This document shows positions 47,860-59,500 of a stretch of 64,000 bases of DNA, piece by piece (the first letter of the stretch is position 1; the number at the start of each line of letters is the position of its first letter). The DNA lies in the NCBI GenBank assembly GCA_963978905.1, contig OZ022259.1, positions 26,138,068-26,202,067 on the forward strand, written 5' to 3'. A model generated the notes under the pieces. That model had not been told where the DNA came from, made no database searches, and saw only the letters and a list, made by a program, of their open reading frames with translations. This DNA comes from Trichostrongylus colubriformis. Lineage: Eukaryota > Nematoda > Chromadorea > Rhabditida > Trichostrongylidae. The position numbers were made by a program, and so were the translations under genes.

Positions 47860-49620
47860 TGAGTACGACGATTCCGATACCGATTCCTGAACTTTATTGA
47901 TTTCTGCAAAATCGTTTAGGTTTTTCACTTTCGAGAGCTTGACGTAATCAACTATCGAAATTCAATTATCTCCACATGTGAGAGTAAAAGTGTGTGTGTG
48001 TTATGGCGCAGGTGGGAGCACTGAAAAGTGGGGCATCCCAGCACCTTCGTCAGTAGATACTTCATCGAAATCTGTCAAACCCGGTAATTTTCCGAGAGCT
48101 GGTTGAAGGTCTATGCCGTATATGCCAGAAGGAGGGGTCGAGCTGGATGATGATTGGCAGTGAGGTGCGAGAGGCTTGGCGAAAACGCTAGTGGTGATCG
48201 GCTAAGCCGCTATTTTCGGAGAACGCGGAATGTGCATTCAAAACTGTACCAGAATTCGTATGTAATCCCTCGCAGAATGAATCTCTCACTCATCTCAAGA
48301 GGAGTGGAGAAGAAACGCTAGGTCGTCATCAGTAGTCCAGTGCTAGGATGCGCGTCGCCTCGGCCCCTATGCCGGCGATGAGGCATGGAAGAACCACCCC
48401 CAATAACTCAACTCCATCCCTACACGCTCGATTACTAATGACAGCCAGCCTGGACCCGCTTTCCAGCGAGCGCGGGATGTCCTTTTAATCAATAGCAGGC
48501 GTTTCATCCTCAAACGTTTACCTGCATAGCCAGTTCCATGAAGCTCCATCGATCGCACAATACCTGCTTGGCATATTTGAGAGACAAAAATTTCCAAATG
48601 AAGCAATGGGACGACTATCGATAAAGAAGCGAAGAAATATATAACGAGGAAAAAAACTAAAAAACGTACTGTCAGTAAGCCAGGAAGAAACGTGAATTTC
48701 ACGAGGGTGGAGTGTTGTGTTTATTTTGAGAAGAGTGGAAGGCAGAGTGTAGGTCAGGACACTCGTACTGGGCCGTCGCGTCTTATGGATTGCACCACCA
48801 CACGCGCTAACCGCCTTGCTGCTCCCTCTGTGAAATGTCGGGCGGAGAAGGGTGTGGCGGCTGCGTGTTACGGTTACCTGGCCCAGTTCGAGTGCATTGA
48901 AGTACACCCGAGGATACGTTCTGCACAGACCGTCCTATTACTGATTTGCGAAAAGAACTCACAAGGGGGAGTTCATTCGCAGTTTCGCTCTGAGCCTGAC
49001 CGCGACAGTGAGCGATTTAGTCGGTGGTTTAGGATAGTATAGATACAAGTTCAATAAGGAATCGAGGGGAGTGAAGTGTGGAAGGAATAATGCGAAGAAT
49101 TGTCGAAGCCCTGCGATAGATTCCACCCGACACTCACATGAACGGATGCGAATCTGAATGGTTATGGTGCGTCGACCATGCATATTTCGCGCACGACGCC
49201 CCTTATGACTTCGCTGCGTCGCCACGATTAGCGCCTCTTGACGCGCCTTCTTCTCCTATTTCCTTCCCCTCCGTTACATCCCAAACCCCAGAATTACTCC
49301 CGCAAACGGTTCGAATCCTTCGACAATGGTCAGGAAGGGAAAACACTCAACGGAGGAGTTAGGCAATCCTACTGATGCGGCCAAATATTACCCCTCAAAA
49401 AGTGGTTTGAAACCACGTACATCCACCATGCTTGAGCGTTTGAAGTGGAAATACCCAAATTGAATCTGTCGAAAGCATTAAGCCGAGTATCATGAACGTG
49501 TCAACGATTGTTGTCATCCAAGTGTCCAACAGTTCAGAGCTTTTCGCACGATACCCTGAATATCAACAAAATCAAATAGCACCTCAAAATTTTTGGAACG
49601 AAGTACGAGTACACGGTAAG
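47860..49620. other. No recognised gene
   Basis: ORFs on both strands lack recognisable motifs. A GTGTGTGTG microsatellite lies at about 47991-48001. A perfect GGTTCGAATCC B-box-like string at 49309-49319 has no tRNA around it. Confidence 0.4.
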
Positions 49621-49628
49621 TCTAACAA

Positions 49629-50660
49629 GGGATGGACACCAGGTCGAAGTGGCCATTCGGTATGGGATACATATGGTCAGACGTATTTTCGGACGCTGAT
49701 CTCGAATCTGTATTCAAAATTTGCAGAACGATTCCCTGAGCGGAGTTATGGAGGTTTCTCTGAATGAACGGCTACACGTTGGATCTCATTGGCGAAGCAC
49801 GAGCGTTGCGGAGCTAGCAACGGCCTCGATGGCTTGGCGGTAGTGTTCTGGATATGCAGGACAGAAGACATGGTTTGCACCCCGTCGGTGTGGGTTTTTT
49901 TTGCATTTTGTGTCTTATTGTCAGTAAGTGCTTTTCATTTCTGGACGTTTCCTTGTACTGGTACCTATCGCACCCATCATTTACTCACTTTATCTATAAC
50001 TACTGACATTACTCACAAGGGTAGGATACCGAATGGAAGAGATCCCCGTACCACACAAATCAGGCGTTGTTGCGTAAAAAGATTATGGTATTCGAGCACA
50101 GGGGGGCGGAATAGCTCTCTGTGCAAATTTTTAGCCAAATCCAGTTTTTGGTCCAACTTCGGAAAATTGGGGGTGGCAAGGGGATAAAGTGGTAGTTTTT
50201 GAATTTTCTTCTACAGAAAACCCTGCAATCTTAGCATATAGCCTACACATACCTTTCACATTTGCCCATCGCACTAAATGTACGAAACAAGCGTCAAATA
50301 GGAGCATTTCCTAGGCAAGGGTCAACGACCTCTCCTTTGGTTAGACTGCCACCCTATAGCCCGTGGATTTTTCCGGACTTTGGTCAAATTCTCGATTTGG
50401 CTGAAAACTTGCTCCTCAAAGTAGTTTGACTACCTGAACAAGGAAAATCGCCCAGGTTTTGCGCGAGAACGTCTGGCTCACGTGCTATGGGCTTCCAAAC
50501 CTACCATGGAACAGTACTGTTTTTTTCAAAAAACCTCCATAACTTCGCTCAGAGAATCGTTCTGCAAATTTCGAATGCAGGCTCGAGATCAGCGTCCGAA
50601 AATACGTCGGACCATATGTATCCCAGTCCGAATGGCCACCTCGACCTGGGGTCCATCCCT
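49629..50660. mobile_element. Inverted-repeat element, family A/B/C copy B
   Basis: About 1.03 kb with inverted arms of about 130 bp (GGTCGAAGTGGCCATTCGG, GGGATACATATGGTC, ACGTATTTTCGGACGCTGAT). The interior 50060-50520 is collinear with copy A. Ends read AGGGATGGAC on both sides. Confidence 0.75.
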
Positions 50661-51060
50661 ATGTAATGATCCTTCAGAAGTCGCGATTCAGGCAATCGCG
50701 CGACTCGCGTGGTTCGGCTTGCTGGGCCATCGGCATCCGTAGGTCCAAAACGCATCCGCGATGTTCCCATTTCTGAGCTAAGTCTAAGTCTACGTTTTTC
50801 TAGGCTGGAAAAAACTACACGCCCGCTTACTCCGCACACACCTCCTCAAACGAACTTTAGCAAGGCGAGGACTAAGAACCTAAGGCGCGCCTTTCAACAC
50901 GACTTCAGCCACAGATCATCCCTTTGTCTGTTCCTATTTTCTCAATACCCCTAAAGGTGCCTGTGATGGGGAAGAAGTATCAATGATGGTTTCTAAACGC
51001 TTGTACTTTACTCAGCACACTCACCACTTTTATGGTTTGCCTAAGGATACATGCACGTTA

Positions 51061-51228
51061 GGCCGCTTTCATACTTTGTGATGCCGGCGGCAGGGCATGG
51101 CTGCGTGTCTCTGCGTCTCCACCTATGTCACCCTGCCTCGTCGTTGCCTGCGCCTTCTTGTACCTCCCTCGTGCCACTCTGGCTCGCTGCCTGTGAATGC
51201 CCTGCCAGCGCTAAGTATGAACGCGGCC
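51061..51228. mobile_element. PIF/Harbinger-like MITE, copy 2
   Basis: 168 bp, GGCCGCTTTCATACTTTG to CTAAGTATGAACGCGGCC. The left flank is TTA, the right TTT, so the duplication has decayed by one base. It is the same family as 41000-41172. Confidence 0.75.
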
Positions 51229-51231
51229 TTT

Positions 51232-52911
51232 CCATGTGCTTTATTGTGTAGACATTCGAAAGGCGGCTACTACTCCTAAGCTAGCGAAATAACTGCACAC
51301 TTGTCTGCTGTGGTGAGAAAAGGTAACTAAGGAAGACACCGATTCTCCGGTACGTTAGTAAAGCGATAAGAGATTATCATTGTACAATATGGTGGAATAT
51401 GTCGTACAGTCTGCAGGCAAGAGGTGGAAACCGCGGCTGGAAACTCCTTGATATTTGTCTCCTTCCTTGGAAAGTAGTGTGTCGATATCTATCAGACCTC
51501 AAAATTCACTGAAGTGGGTGGGGTTTCGCGCAAGAGGTTGGGCTTGTACTGTTATCAACACCAAGATGCACTGGGAGTCGAGAATTCTTCGACGGTGGGG
51601 ATCGTATTGGACCGGCCCTAAGGGAGTGGGGTCATAATTGCATTTGAGGTCAGCCGTGTTTTGTGTAAAAGTGTTCTTTTTGTTTTGTGTCGCGAGATTG
51701 GTTTGGTAGTACTCTGTGTACATTAATTCTGAGCAAATACGTTGTGCTTCTGGAATATTTCTTTGCTGAAGGAAATGTTTTGTGGGAAGTTTCTTTCTCA
51801 TGAGAAAACTGTGTAGGTTGCCTTTCTACCTTGTGTGGATGCCTTTTACAAGTTTTACTCTGCAGTGGACTACGGTGTGCCAAGTGTGGGCCGATAGGTC
51901 GAATTTACGCGCGCCCGCCGGCGGCCAGTGCGAGTTGTTTGTAGTTTCATGCGTTTAGACAGCAACAACCTCAACATATAAGAACTTCCGGAACCTCCAA
52001 CCTGCGATCCTTGAAGGTCCGTCACGATACCAGCCCACTGCATACTGAGCGGAATTCCAGCCGACTGCAGCAAGTCGTGCTGACGGCGCCGCGAGTGCGA
52101 CGCTGCGAAGCGAAAATTCGAGCAATCGATCCCCACCCCGAAGGGCCAGCAGAGTTTGAAAGGGAGGGGGGGGGGTGGCCGTATTCATGACGTATGGTGG
52201 GGGATCGTATTGAAGCGGTCATTTTCCTCGACACCTAAGAATGCCCTGATCATCACAGTGCCGATCATGAGTCTGCGACTTTGAGACTCTATGTGGCTGC
52301 TTTGAAATCAGTTCAACTTTGACCTTCGTTGAAAAAAAGAACAATGTGTTCGAACCCCAAGAACTTTCAACTCACGGTCAGCTGCTTTTAGAGCCCTTTT
52401 CCTATCGCGTTTTGTCTGCTTCGTCTAAAATATACCTTATCTGTTCCTATAATCGTTCAAGTAATATTTTCAGAAAATAAGCGATTCCGGTATGGCTCAC
52501 CTTTCCAGACTGTTCTCTGAAATGATGCACCACGGTTTTTCATGAATTTAGGAGTTTATATGGTTTTTTTTCTCGCTACTAGATCCATTTATTCGGCGAT
52601 TTAGAGGATAATGAAGGGAACAAATGAATGTAATTTGATGTATCGATGTATACTTTTTATGTAACTGGAGCTACTACTCTAATACGCCTGTTTTGTCATC
52701 TAATTCGCTCATTATTAGTTGACGAAACAATCGATTAGTATTCGACACACTGCAGCTGAAATGTCCAACTCTGAGTATGGCTTAGATATAAATAAATCGC
52801 TATCCTCGCCAATTATTACATTCGCAATGAAGAATTAAGGGGCACATTCACACTTCGGATCGCCTTATTAGCATGCCGGTTGTGATTAGCATACACACGA
52901 AAAGAATATTG
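51232..52911. other. No recognised gene
   Basis: About 1.7 kb of mostly AT-rich sequence before the gypsy element, with a nine-G run near 52164. Small ORFs at 51499-51883 and 51870-52234 are not recognised. Confidence 0.4.
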
Positions 52912-52915
52912 ATTT

Positions 52916-53237
52916 TGTCATATCCTTGAAGTAATGTGTATTAAGTAGTGCTATGTTGTTGTATTAGACCTTGTTGTATATTGTTTGTTGTTGGTTGTAA
53001 CTAAAGAATGATCGTTACTGTTAGCTATGATGACGTCACTGTTAAGACATGGACGAACAAGAACGGATCAGGATCGATACACAGCAACCTAGGAGGCCGG
53101 CCGATGACGTCACCGCTGGACCAACCAATGGCAGAGGACCGCCGGTCACTTCCGGTCCAGCGGCTATATAAGGCTCGCTCAGAGCCGGAGGGTGTTCTTT
53201 TTGCTCTTGTCCGCGCAGGGTTCGGTGGCTCGTTACT
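52916..53237 (+). repeat. 5' LTR of the gypsy element
   Basis: 322 bp, identical to 60139-60460. Visible promoter-like features: TGACGTCA at 53031-53038 and 53105-53112, CCAAT near 53122, and TATATAAGG at 53165-53173. Confidence 0.97.
53031..53173 (+). promoter_or_regulatory. LTR promoter: two CREB/ATF sites, CCAAT box, TATA box
   Basis: Two perfect TGACGTCA palindromes 74 bp apart, then a CCAAT box near 53122 and TATATAAGG at 53165. The order and spacing are those of a compact RNA polymerase II promoter. TGACGTCA is the full cAMP-response element bound by CREB/ATF bZIP proteins; regulation by cAMP or stress is inferred. The same block recurs in the 3' LTR, with CRE copies at 60254-60261 and 60328-60335. 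Confidence 0.65.
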
Positions 53238-53250
53238 TGGGGGCCGAACC
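53238..53250 (+). promoter_or_regulatory. Primer-binding site, probably tRNA-Pro
   Basis: TGGGGGCCGAACC begins directly after the LTR. The first seven bases are complementary to the 3' end of tRNA-Pro (CCA plus CCCC-type acceptor), and the match then weakens. The position is firm; the tRNA identity is moderate. Confidence 0.5.
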
Positions 53251-53506
53251 AAAAACCAATCCGACCTAAAGTCGGATATCGATCTATCCGCCTATTAGGC
53301 CGTTAGGAGCGGCTGAGGCGCGAATCCTGCCTGAAAGGCAGAGTATCCCTGCGACTAGGGGCAACAAGCCGTGCGTGAACTTCCGTAACGGTGTGTTGGC
53401 CATCTTAGTCGGGGTGCTCTTACTGTCAGTGTAGGATTCGCACGTCCGGTGTACTTATTAGATCTATTCGACGGATCGATCAGGGTACTTGCTTGCAGAT
53501 TGAGCA
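53251..53506 (+). other. Gypsy leader region
   Basis: About 255 bp between the primer site and gag. It contains small hairpins such as CCGACCTAAAGTCGG near 53268. An in-frame TGA at 53501 fixes ATG 53507 as the first usable start in this frame. Confidence 0.6.
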
Positions 53507-56500
53507 ATGTCGACAAGCCCAGAGATGAATGCAGCGGAGCTGGAGCAACTGTTGCTGGAGGAGCCCACGACGGCAGACCAGCTTGCGTCCATGAAAGCTA
53601 CGCTGGAGCACCTTGTGAGAAAGGTGGACAAGATCGCAGAAACGGACGTACAGCAGGTGCGTGCTTCCGCGGAAGTCATCGCAGAGAGGCTGTCGGTTTT
53701 GCGAGATGTACCCGCACAGGTCGCACAGGGAGTTTCTACGAGGTCCACTAAGCAGCTGGTAGAGATGGCAAGCTCAAGGATAAATGAGGAATGCATTCTC
53801 ATTGAGAAAGAGCTTGAGCAGCTGAGAGAGTGGGAAGTAGAAGCTCGTGCGCTGAAAAGTATGGCGCGAGAGGCGCTCGAGGTAGTGACAAGTGTAGGAA
53901 CTCGGCAATGCCGTATGAAACCTGAGAGGGTAGCCCCATTGAAGGTGGAGGACACCCCGGAGACTCACAGGGGTAGTGAACAGGTTCGGCATACTGATGC
54001 ATTACACTTGCAGGAATCCCGGCATGGATCACACGGTGACAACAACAGGCCGGTCGTATGTGAGCAGCTGAACGTCGGCGACTTCGACAACGTCGAGTAT
54101 CACCTGCACTTCGATCCAATAGCTGCCGCTCAAGGTAGGATCGCTAGTCGTGCTAGTCGTAGAAATGTAGCTGAGCAGGCGAACTTGCAGCCAGACGAGA
54201 CGACAGAATTCAAGCCGAGGACAGCGGCCTCGAGCCCATCGTCGTCGACACGGTGTCAAAGCCAAGGTGGGTCATCTCATCTCGATAGCGCCATAGGTTC
54301 CATATTTGCTGCTATGGCCCTACCCGAAGTAGAGGTGTATAGCGATGCCCAAGGGCATAAATTTGAGGACTTCATCGTGAGGTTCACGATGAAGTATCGG
54401 AACTTGGGGCTAAGAAATGACTTACTTGTCCAATTGTTCCTGTCAAAATTGGACGGATACCCAAAGGCAGTAGCAAAAGCACTACCAAAGCATCTAAGAG
54501 AAGGGAGCTTCGATGACCTGGTGGGAGCATTACGCTCTAAGTTCAGACAAAATGATCCCGCGTCCCAAATGAAGGCGTACATGGAGCTAAAACGCCTCAG
54601 GAAAACAGGGGATGTGACGAGGTATTGCCTAGAGTTAGAGAGGCTGTCCAGTGAAGCCTATCCCGATGCGTCCGAACAAGAACTGTCCCGAACAAGGGCC
54701 GGAGAGCTGGTGAGCCAGCTAACGGATTGGCCTGAGTACTTACAACTTTTCACGACGATGGAGATCGCTCCTAAGGAACTGGCGTACGACATGGTGAAGA
54801 CCATGGCACAGAGGAGTGAAAGGAGTAGAGAGGTGGCCGCAGCAATGCGGAATGGTTCAGAGACTTATGATCGAAGACGCCAGGAAGGCGGGAGGCACAG
54901 GGCAGACCATAGGACTACAAGTGGTCCAAGCTCTAGAGAAACACGAGAACCCACACCCAGCGCGGAAGAGGTCCTGACGGAAAGGGATCGAAGTAGACCC
55001 ACTGTGAGGTGCTACAATTGCAATAAGCAGGGGCATCTCAAAAAGGACTGCAAAGTAAAAAAGAAGCAGGGCGCCACAGGAAAGGAGGCCAAAACGGATC
55101 CACAAGCAGGTACGGCAAGAATATTTACCGCTTCCCTGAGAAAGTGGATATGTGGCGCAGTGGAGGCCGAAAGGGAGTGCGACCTGGTGGGAGAGCAAAC
55201 AACGGCGGAGGTGCATCTGCTGGGGATGGCACGCACAGCGTTGTTGGACACAGGCTCCCAAATCAGTATCGTACCGTTACAAATGCTACAGACAGCGTGG
55301 AAGACAGGATTCGACCTGGATGCTGATGTGGAAGAGATCCCTTTGGCTCAGCAGAAACAGGTGTATGACGCCTCGGGCAACAGAATGTCTTTCAAGGGTG
55401 CGATAAGACTAACACTCCAGCTGAACGGCAGGAAGAAGCGCATCGCCGTGTTCGTCATGTCGGGAGGGGACGGGATGATGGTTCTGGGTACCAATGCGCT
55501 CAGGCAGCTGGGCTACGACCTCATCCAGCAGAGTCCCATCACTGCGTCAAGAGATACTCCGACCGGAGCACAAAAGGAGTCACCCGTAAAAGAGCGTGAC
55601 TGCAGGCGCCGAACCTTTCGGAAAAGGAAACCAAAGACTTCTCTTCCTGTCACCGTTGCAAAGAGAGTATACTTGCGATCAGGTGAGACAAGGACGGTAC
55701 CCGTAAGGTGCAAGAACCTTACTCAGAAAGGAATCTTTTGGTCCGAGGATAAACTGATCCCAGACATGGTGTGGGAAGGAGGAACGGAGGCAGTGGAGCT
55801 GCCAGTAACAAACACCTTTGCAGGAGCAAAGATCTTCCGAGTGGGAGAGAAGGTGGGCGCAATTGAGCCTACGGAAGTCGTGGATGCTGCACCCGTAAAA
55901 TATCCCGCAGACATGTTACAGCGCACGGAACCTCTACCAGCAGATCGAGAGGGAAGATTGCTTAAATCGCTCCACGATAACCGGACGAGTGGTGAGGGCC
56001 ACGATGAACTCGACAATTTAGTCAAGCGGTATGCCCACGTCTTTGCGGTGAGCGACCAAGAACTCACCCAGACCACCTTGGTGGAGCATAGTATCGATAC
56101 CGCAGATGCTTCCCCAATAAGGCAAAAAGCTCGGCCGGTACCACTGGCCACCCGGGTAGAGCTCAGACGGATACTCAGTGATCTGCAGGACAGGAAGATC
56201 ATTGAACCCAGTAAATCGAGTTGGGCATCACCAATAGTCTTGGTGCACAAAAAAGACGGATCGCTTAGGCTGTGTGTAGACTATCGGAGAGTCAACCAGG
56301 TGACTAAAATGGATAGCTACCCGTTGCCCACTATCGACGCGATCCTACAAAGTCTAAAGGGCAGGAGGTACTTCTCCACTCTGGACTTATCGTCTGGATA
56401 TTGGCAGATAAGTCTATCAGAGGACGCAAAGGAGAAATCAGCCTTCACTACCACCGAAGGACTATATCAGTTCCGCGTGTTGCCTTTTGGTCTCGCGTCG

Positions 56501-59500
56501 TCACCCGCGGTGTTTCAGCGGCTAATGCATATTGTCCTGGAGCCAGTACTTGGAGATGACGTTTTTTGCTATCTGGACGATATAATGGTGGCAACAGAAA
56601 CGATGGGTAGGCACCTTCAGGTTCTGGAACAGGTCTTTCAAGAGTTGTCAAAGGCACACCTCAAGTTAAACCCGAGGAAATGCGTGCTATTGGAAAGGAA
56701 GGTTCAGTTCCTTGGCCATGTAATTGACCATGACGGGTTGCACATGGATCCAGCCAAGGTGGAAGCAATCGAAAACTTCCCCTTACCACAGTCGCGCTCG
56801 GACCTTCGAACGTTTCTGGGGATGTGTTCATACTACCGGAAGTTCGTATTGGGGTTCTCGAAGGTAGCCGCCCCGCTACACGAGATGACCTCAGAGAGAG
56901 CGCTGTTCAAATGGGATTCCCTGCGGAGGTCATGCTTTGACAAGCTGAAGTCAGTCATCAGGCAAGCCCCAGTGTTAGCTCAGCCGGATATTGAGGCAGC
57001 AAGAAGCGGCAGTAGGCCCTTCAAAATTCACACGGATGCAAGTATTCAAGGTCTTGGAGCCGTCCTAAGTCAGGAGGGGGATGATGGATTCCTCCACCCT
57101 GTGTTCTTCGCATCAAAGGGACTGTCGCGATGTGAAAGAAACTATCATGTCACTGACCTGGAAGCGTTGGCAGTCGTCTTCGCGTTAAGGAAGTTTCATA
57201 TGTTCGTGTACGGACTTCCTGTAGAAGTATACACTGATCACCAAGCTTTGACCGCACTGTTCAAAAGAACCAATGTGTCTGCGCGAGTGCTCAGATGGGC
57301 ACTGGAACTTCAGAAGTATAATCTCAAGATTGTTTACCTGAAGGGGGCAGCAAACCGTGTGGCAGACGCTTTGAGTCGGGGAGTCGTCTCAACTGTAGGG
57401 GACGATAGCACAGAAGCTATTCCCAATGACCTCATAGTCGCGGCAACGCTAGAAGAGCCCGAATGGACCGCGGAGCTTCGACAAGACCCCACCTATGCCG
57501 AGGTGATGGCGGACCTGGAAAAGGGAAATCTGGATCGGGAAGTAGCTATTCCCGATACCTCTCAAAGGTTCAAAGTGGCGGACTTCGTGCTGGATCACGG
57601 ATACTTGGCATTACTGGAGAACTGTTCCTTGCGCCGAGTGGTACCAAAGTCGAAGAGGCGGGAAATCTTCGAAGAAGCACACGCAAGTCTGCTGGCAGGG
57701 CATTTTGGCCCGAGGAAACTAATCCGTCAGTTGTCGAAAAGTTTGTTCTGGGAGACTATGAAGCGCGATATTATCCAGTGGTCGCAGGAGTGCAGGGAAT
57801 GCCTCTGCCACAATAACCACGTGCCAATGACCCCACCGCTCAAGCCCATAGTGACCACGAAGCCGTACGAGCTGGTGGGGGTGGATATCTTGGAGATGGG
57901 TCCCACAGCGGACGGAAACCGATATATACTCAGTGTGATCGATCACTTTTCAAAGTTTGGAGGAGCCTATGCCATTCCATCGAAAACCGCATCAGTGGTG
58001 GCCAGAGTGCTATTTGAAAGGTGGATTGCTGAGGGGGGACGCCAACCAAAATGTATTCTCTCTGATCAAGGAGGCGAGTTCGATAACCGATTGATGAACG
58101 AGCTCAGATCCTTGATGGACATTGACCACGTCTACACTAAGGGGTACAATCCCCGGGAGAATGGCCTGACGGAGCGATTCAACCAAACGCTCATTCATAT
58201 GCTTAAGAAGAAGGTGGCTGTGCCTACCGAATGGGACAGGATGCTCCCCTTTTGCGTGTACGCGTATAATACGACCGTGCATGAATCCACGGGGGAATCG
58301 CCTTTCTTCTTGTTACACGGTTTCGACCCTTACGTGCCATGGAAGGCAGTACCTGCGCAGGGGCCTAGCGAGTATGCAGTGGACATAGAGAGCTACACAC
58401 AGGAGGTAGCAGCGGCAACGAAGGTGGCCCGCGATTACGCGCAAGAGAAAAATGACAAGATGCGGCAGCGAATGAAGGTGACTTATGATCGGGACAAGCA
58501 TGTATGCCTGAAGAGACCGGAAGTCGGAGATAGGGTATACATGAAGGCTCCCAGGGAGAAGCAATCTTCGACGCATCCCAAACTGGCTAACCCTTGGGAA
58601 GGGCCGTATCGTGTGATTGACACTAGCGAGAATAGTGCCCTGATAACACTCATAGAAGGGGTTAGAGATGCCGTTCGGGTGCCCTTCGATATGCTAGTAA
58701 AGCTACCGGCTGGGGTTTCCAATGAGCCCCTTAGGACCCGCACAACTCGCAGAAAGAGGGGAAGGCCTAGAAAACAGAATGGCCGGTGTAATGGTATAGC
58801 GGAAAAGGTGATTTGTTACAGGACGCTGATCACAATGGATCATCCGCTGAACCTGCGAAGAAAGTGCGACTGTGGCCTATTCGATCAAATGGCTCATGTA
58901 GCGCTGCCCACACTCAAACACCCAATGGCGCGGTCGAAGAGGGTCGCCGACATGTTTCAGCTGGCGAACGTTGCTTCGATATCAGAGCAGGAGTGTTGGG
59001 GAGACGAACGGAAGGAAGAAGAATTGCGGATGAAAAACTCGCAATACCTCACGCCCTATGGAGTCGCGCTGGCGATGCAGGCACATCGGCGCCGCTGTCA
59101 TCTGTACGCAGAGGCCATCGACAACGCTCAAGGAATGAGGTTCGAGCATCCCGCGCTCTTTCCATGGCCAGTAAAGTACGATGCTGGAGCGTATATCACC
59201 ACGGCCATCTCCATGCTGAAGCACGTCAATGTGCCGGGCTCGACAACAACGGCCGTGCAGCAAGTCTTCATTGCTCTACCACCAGCTTTTGGCAGAGTCC
59301 ACACGGAGGTGGATTACGCGGAGAACCTGATCGTGTATGTATATGAAGACTGGGAACGACTGGCTCAAAAGTTGCTGGACATTAGTGTAGTTCCGGCAAT
59401 CGTTGTGGTCTGGCCGGACCAAATGCCGTCGGGACGATCCATGAGGCAAATGATTATTGCCATCGAAAGGCATCTGCAACCGGGCGGAACCCTACTATTC

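Noticed and set aside
48692..49042. 116-residue plus ORF at 48.7 kb
   Set aside because: The opposite strand is equally open and no motif, start context or splice signals support it.
49300..49330. Perfect GGTTCGAATCC string, as in a tRNA T-arm/B box
   Set aside because: No acceptor stem, anticodon arm or A box can be found at the right distance; it occurs alone inside ordinary sequence.
53008..53298. 96-residue ORF beginning in the gypsy 5' LTR, repeated at 60231
   Set aside because: It is LTR sequence covering the promoter block, and the frame is not shared with gag-pol.
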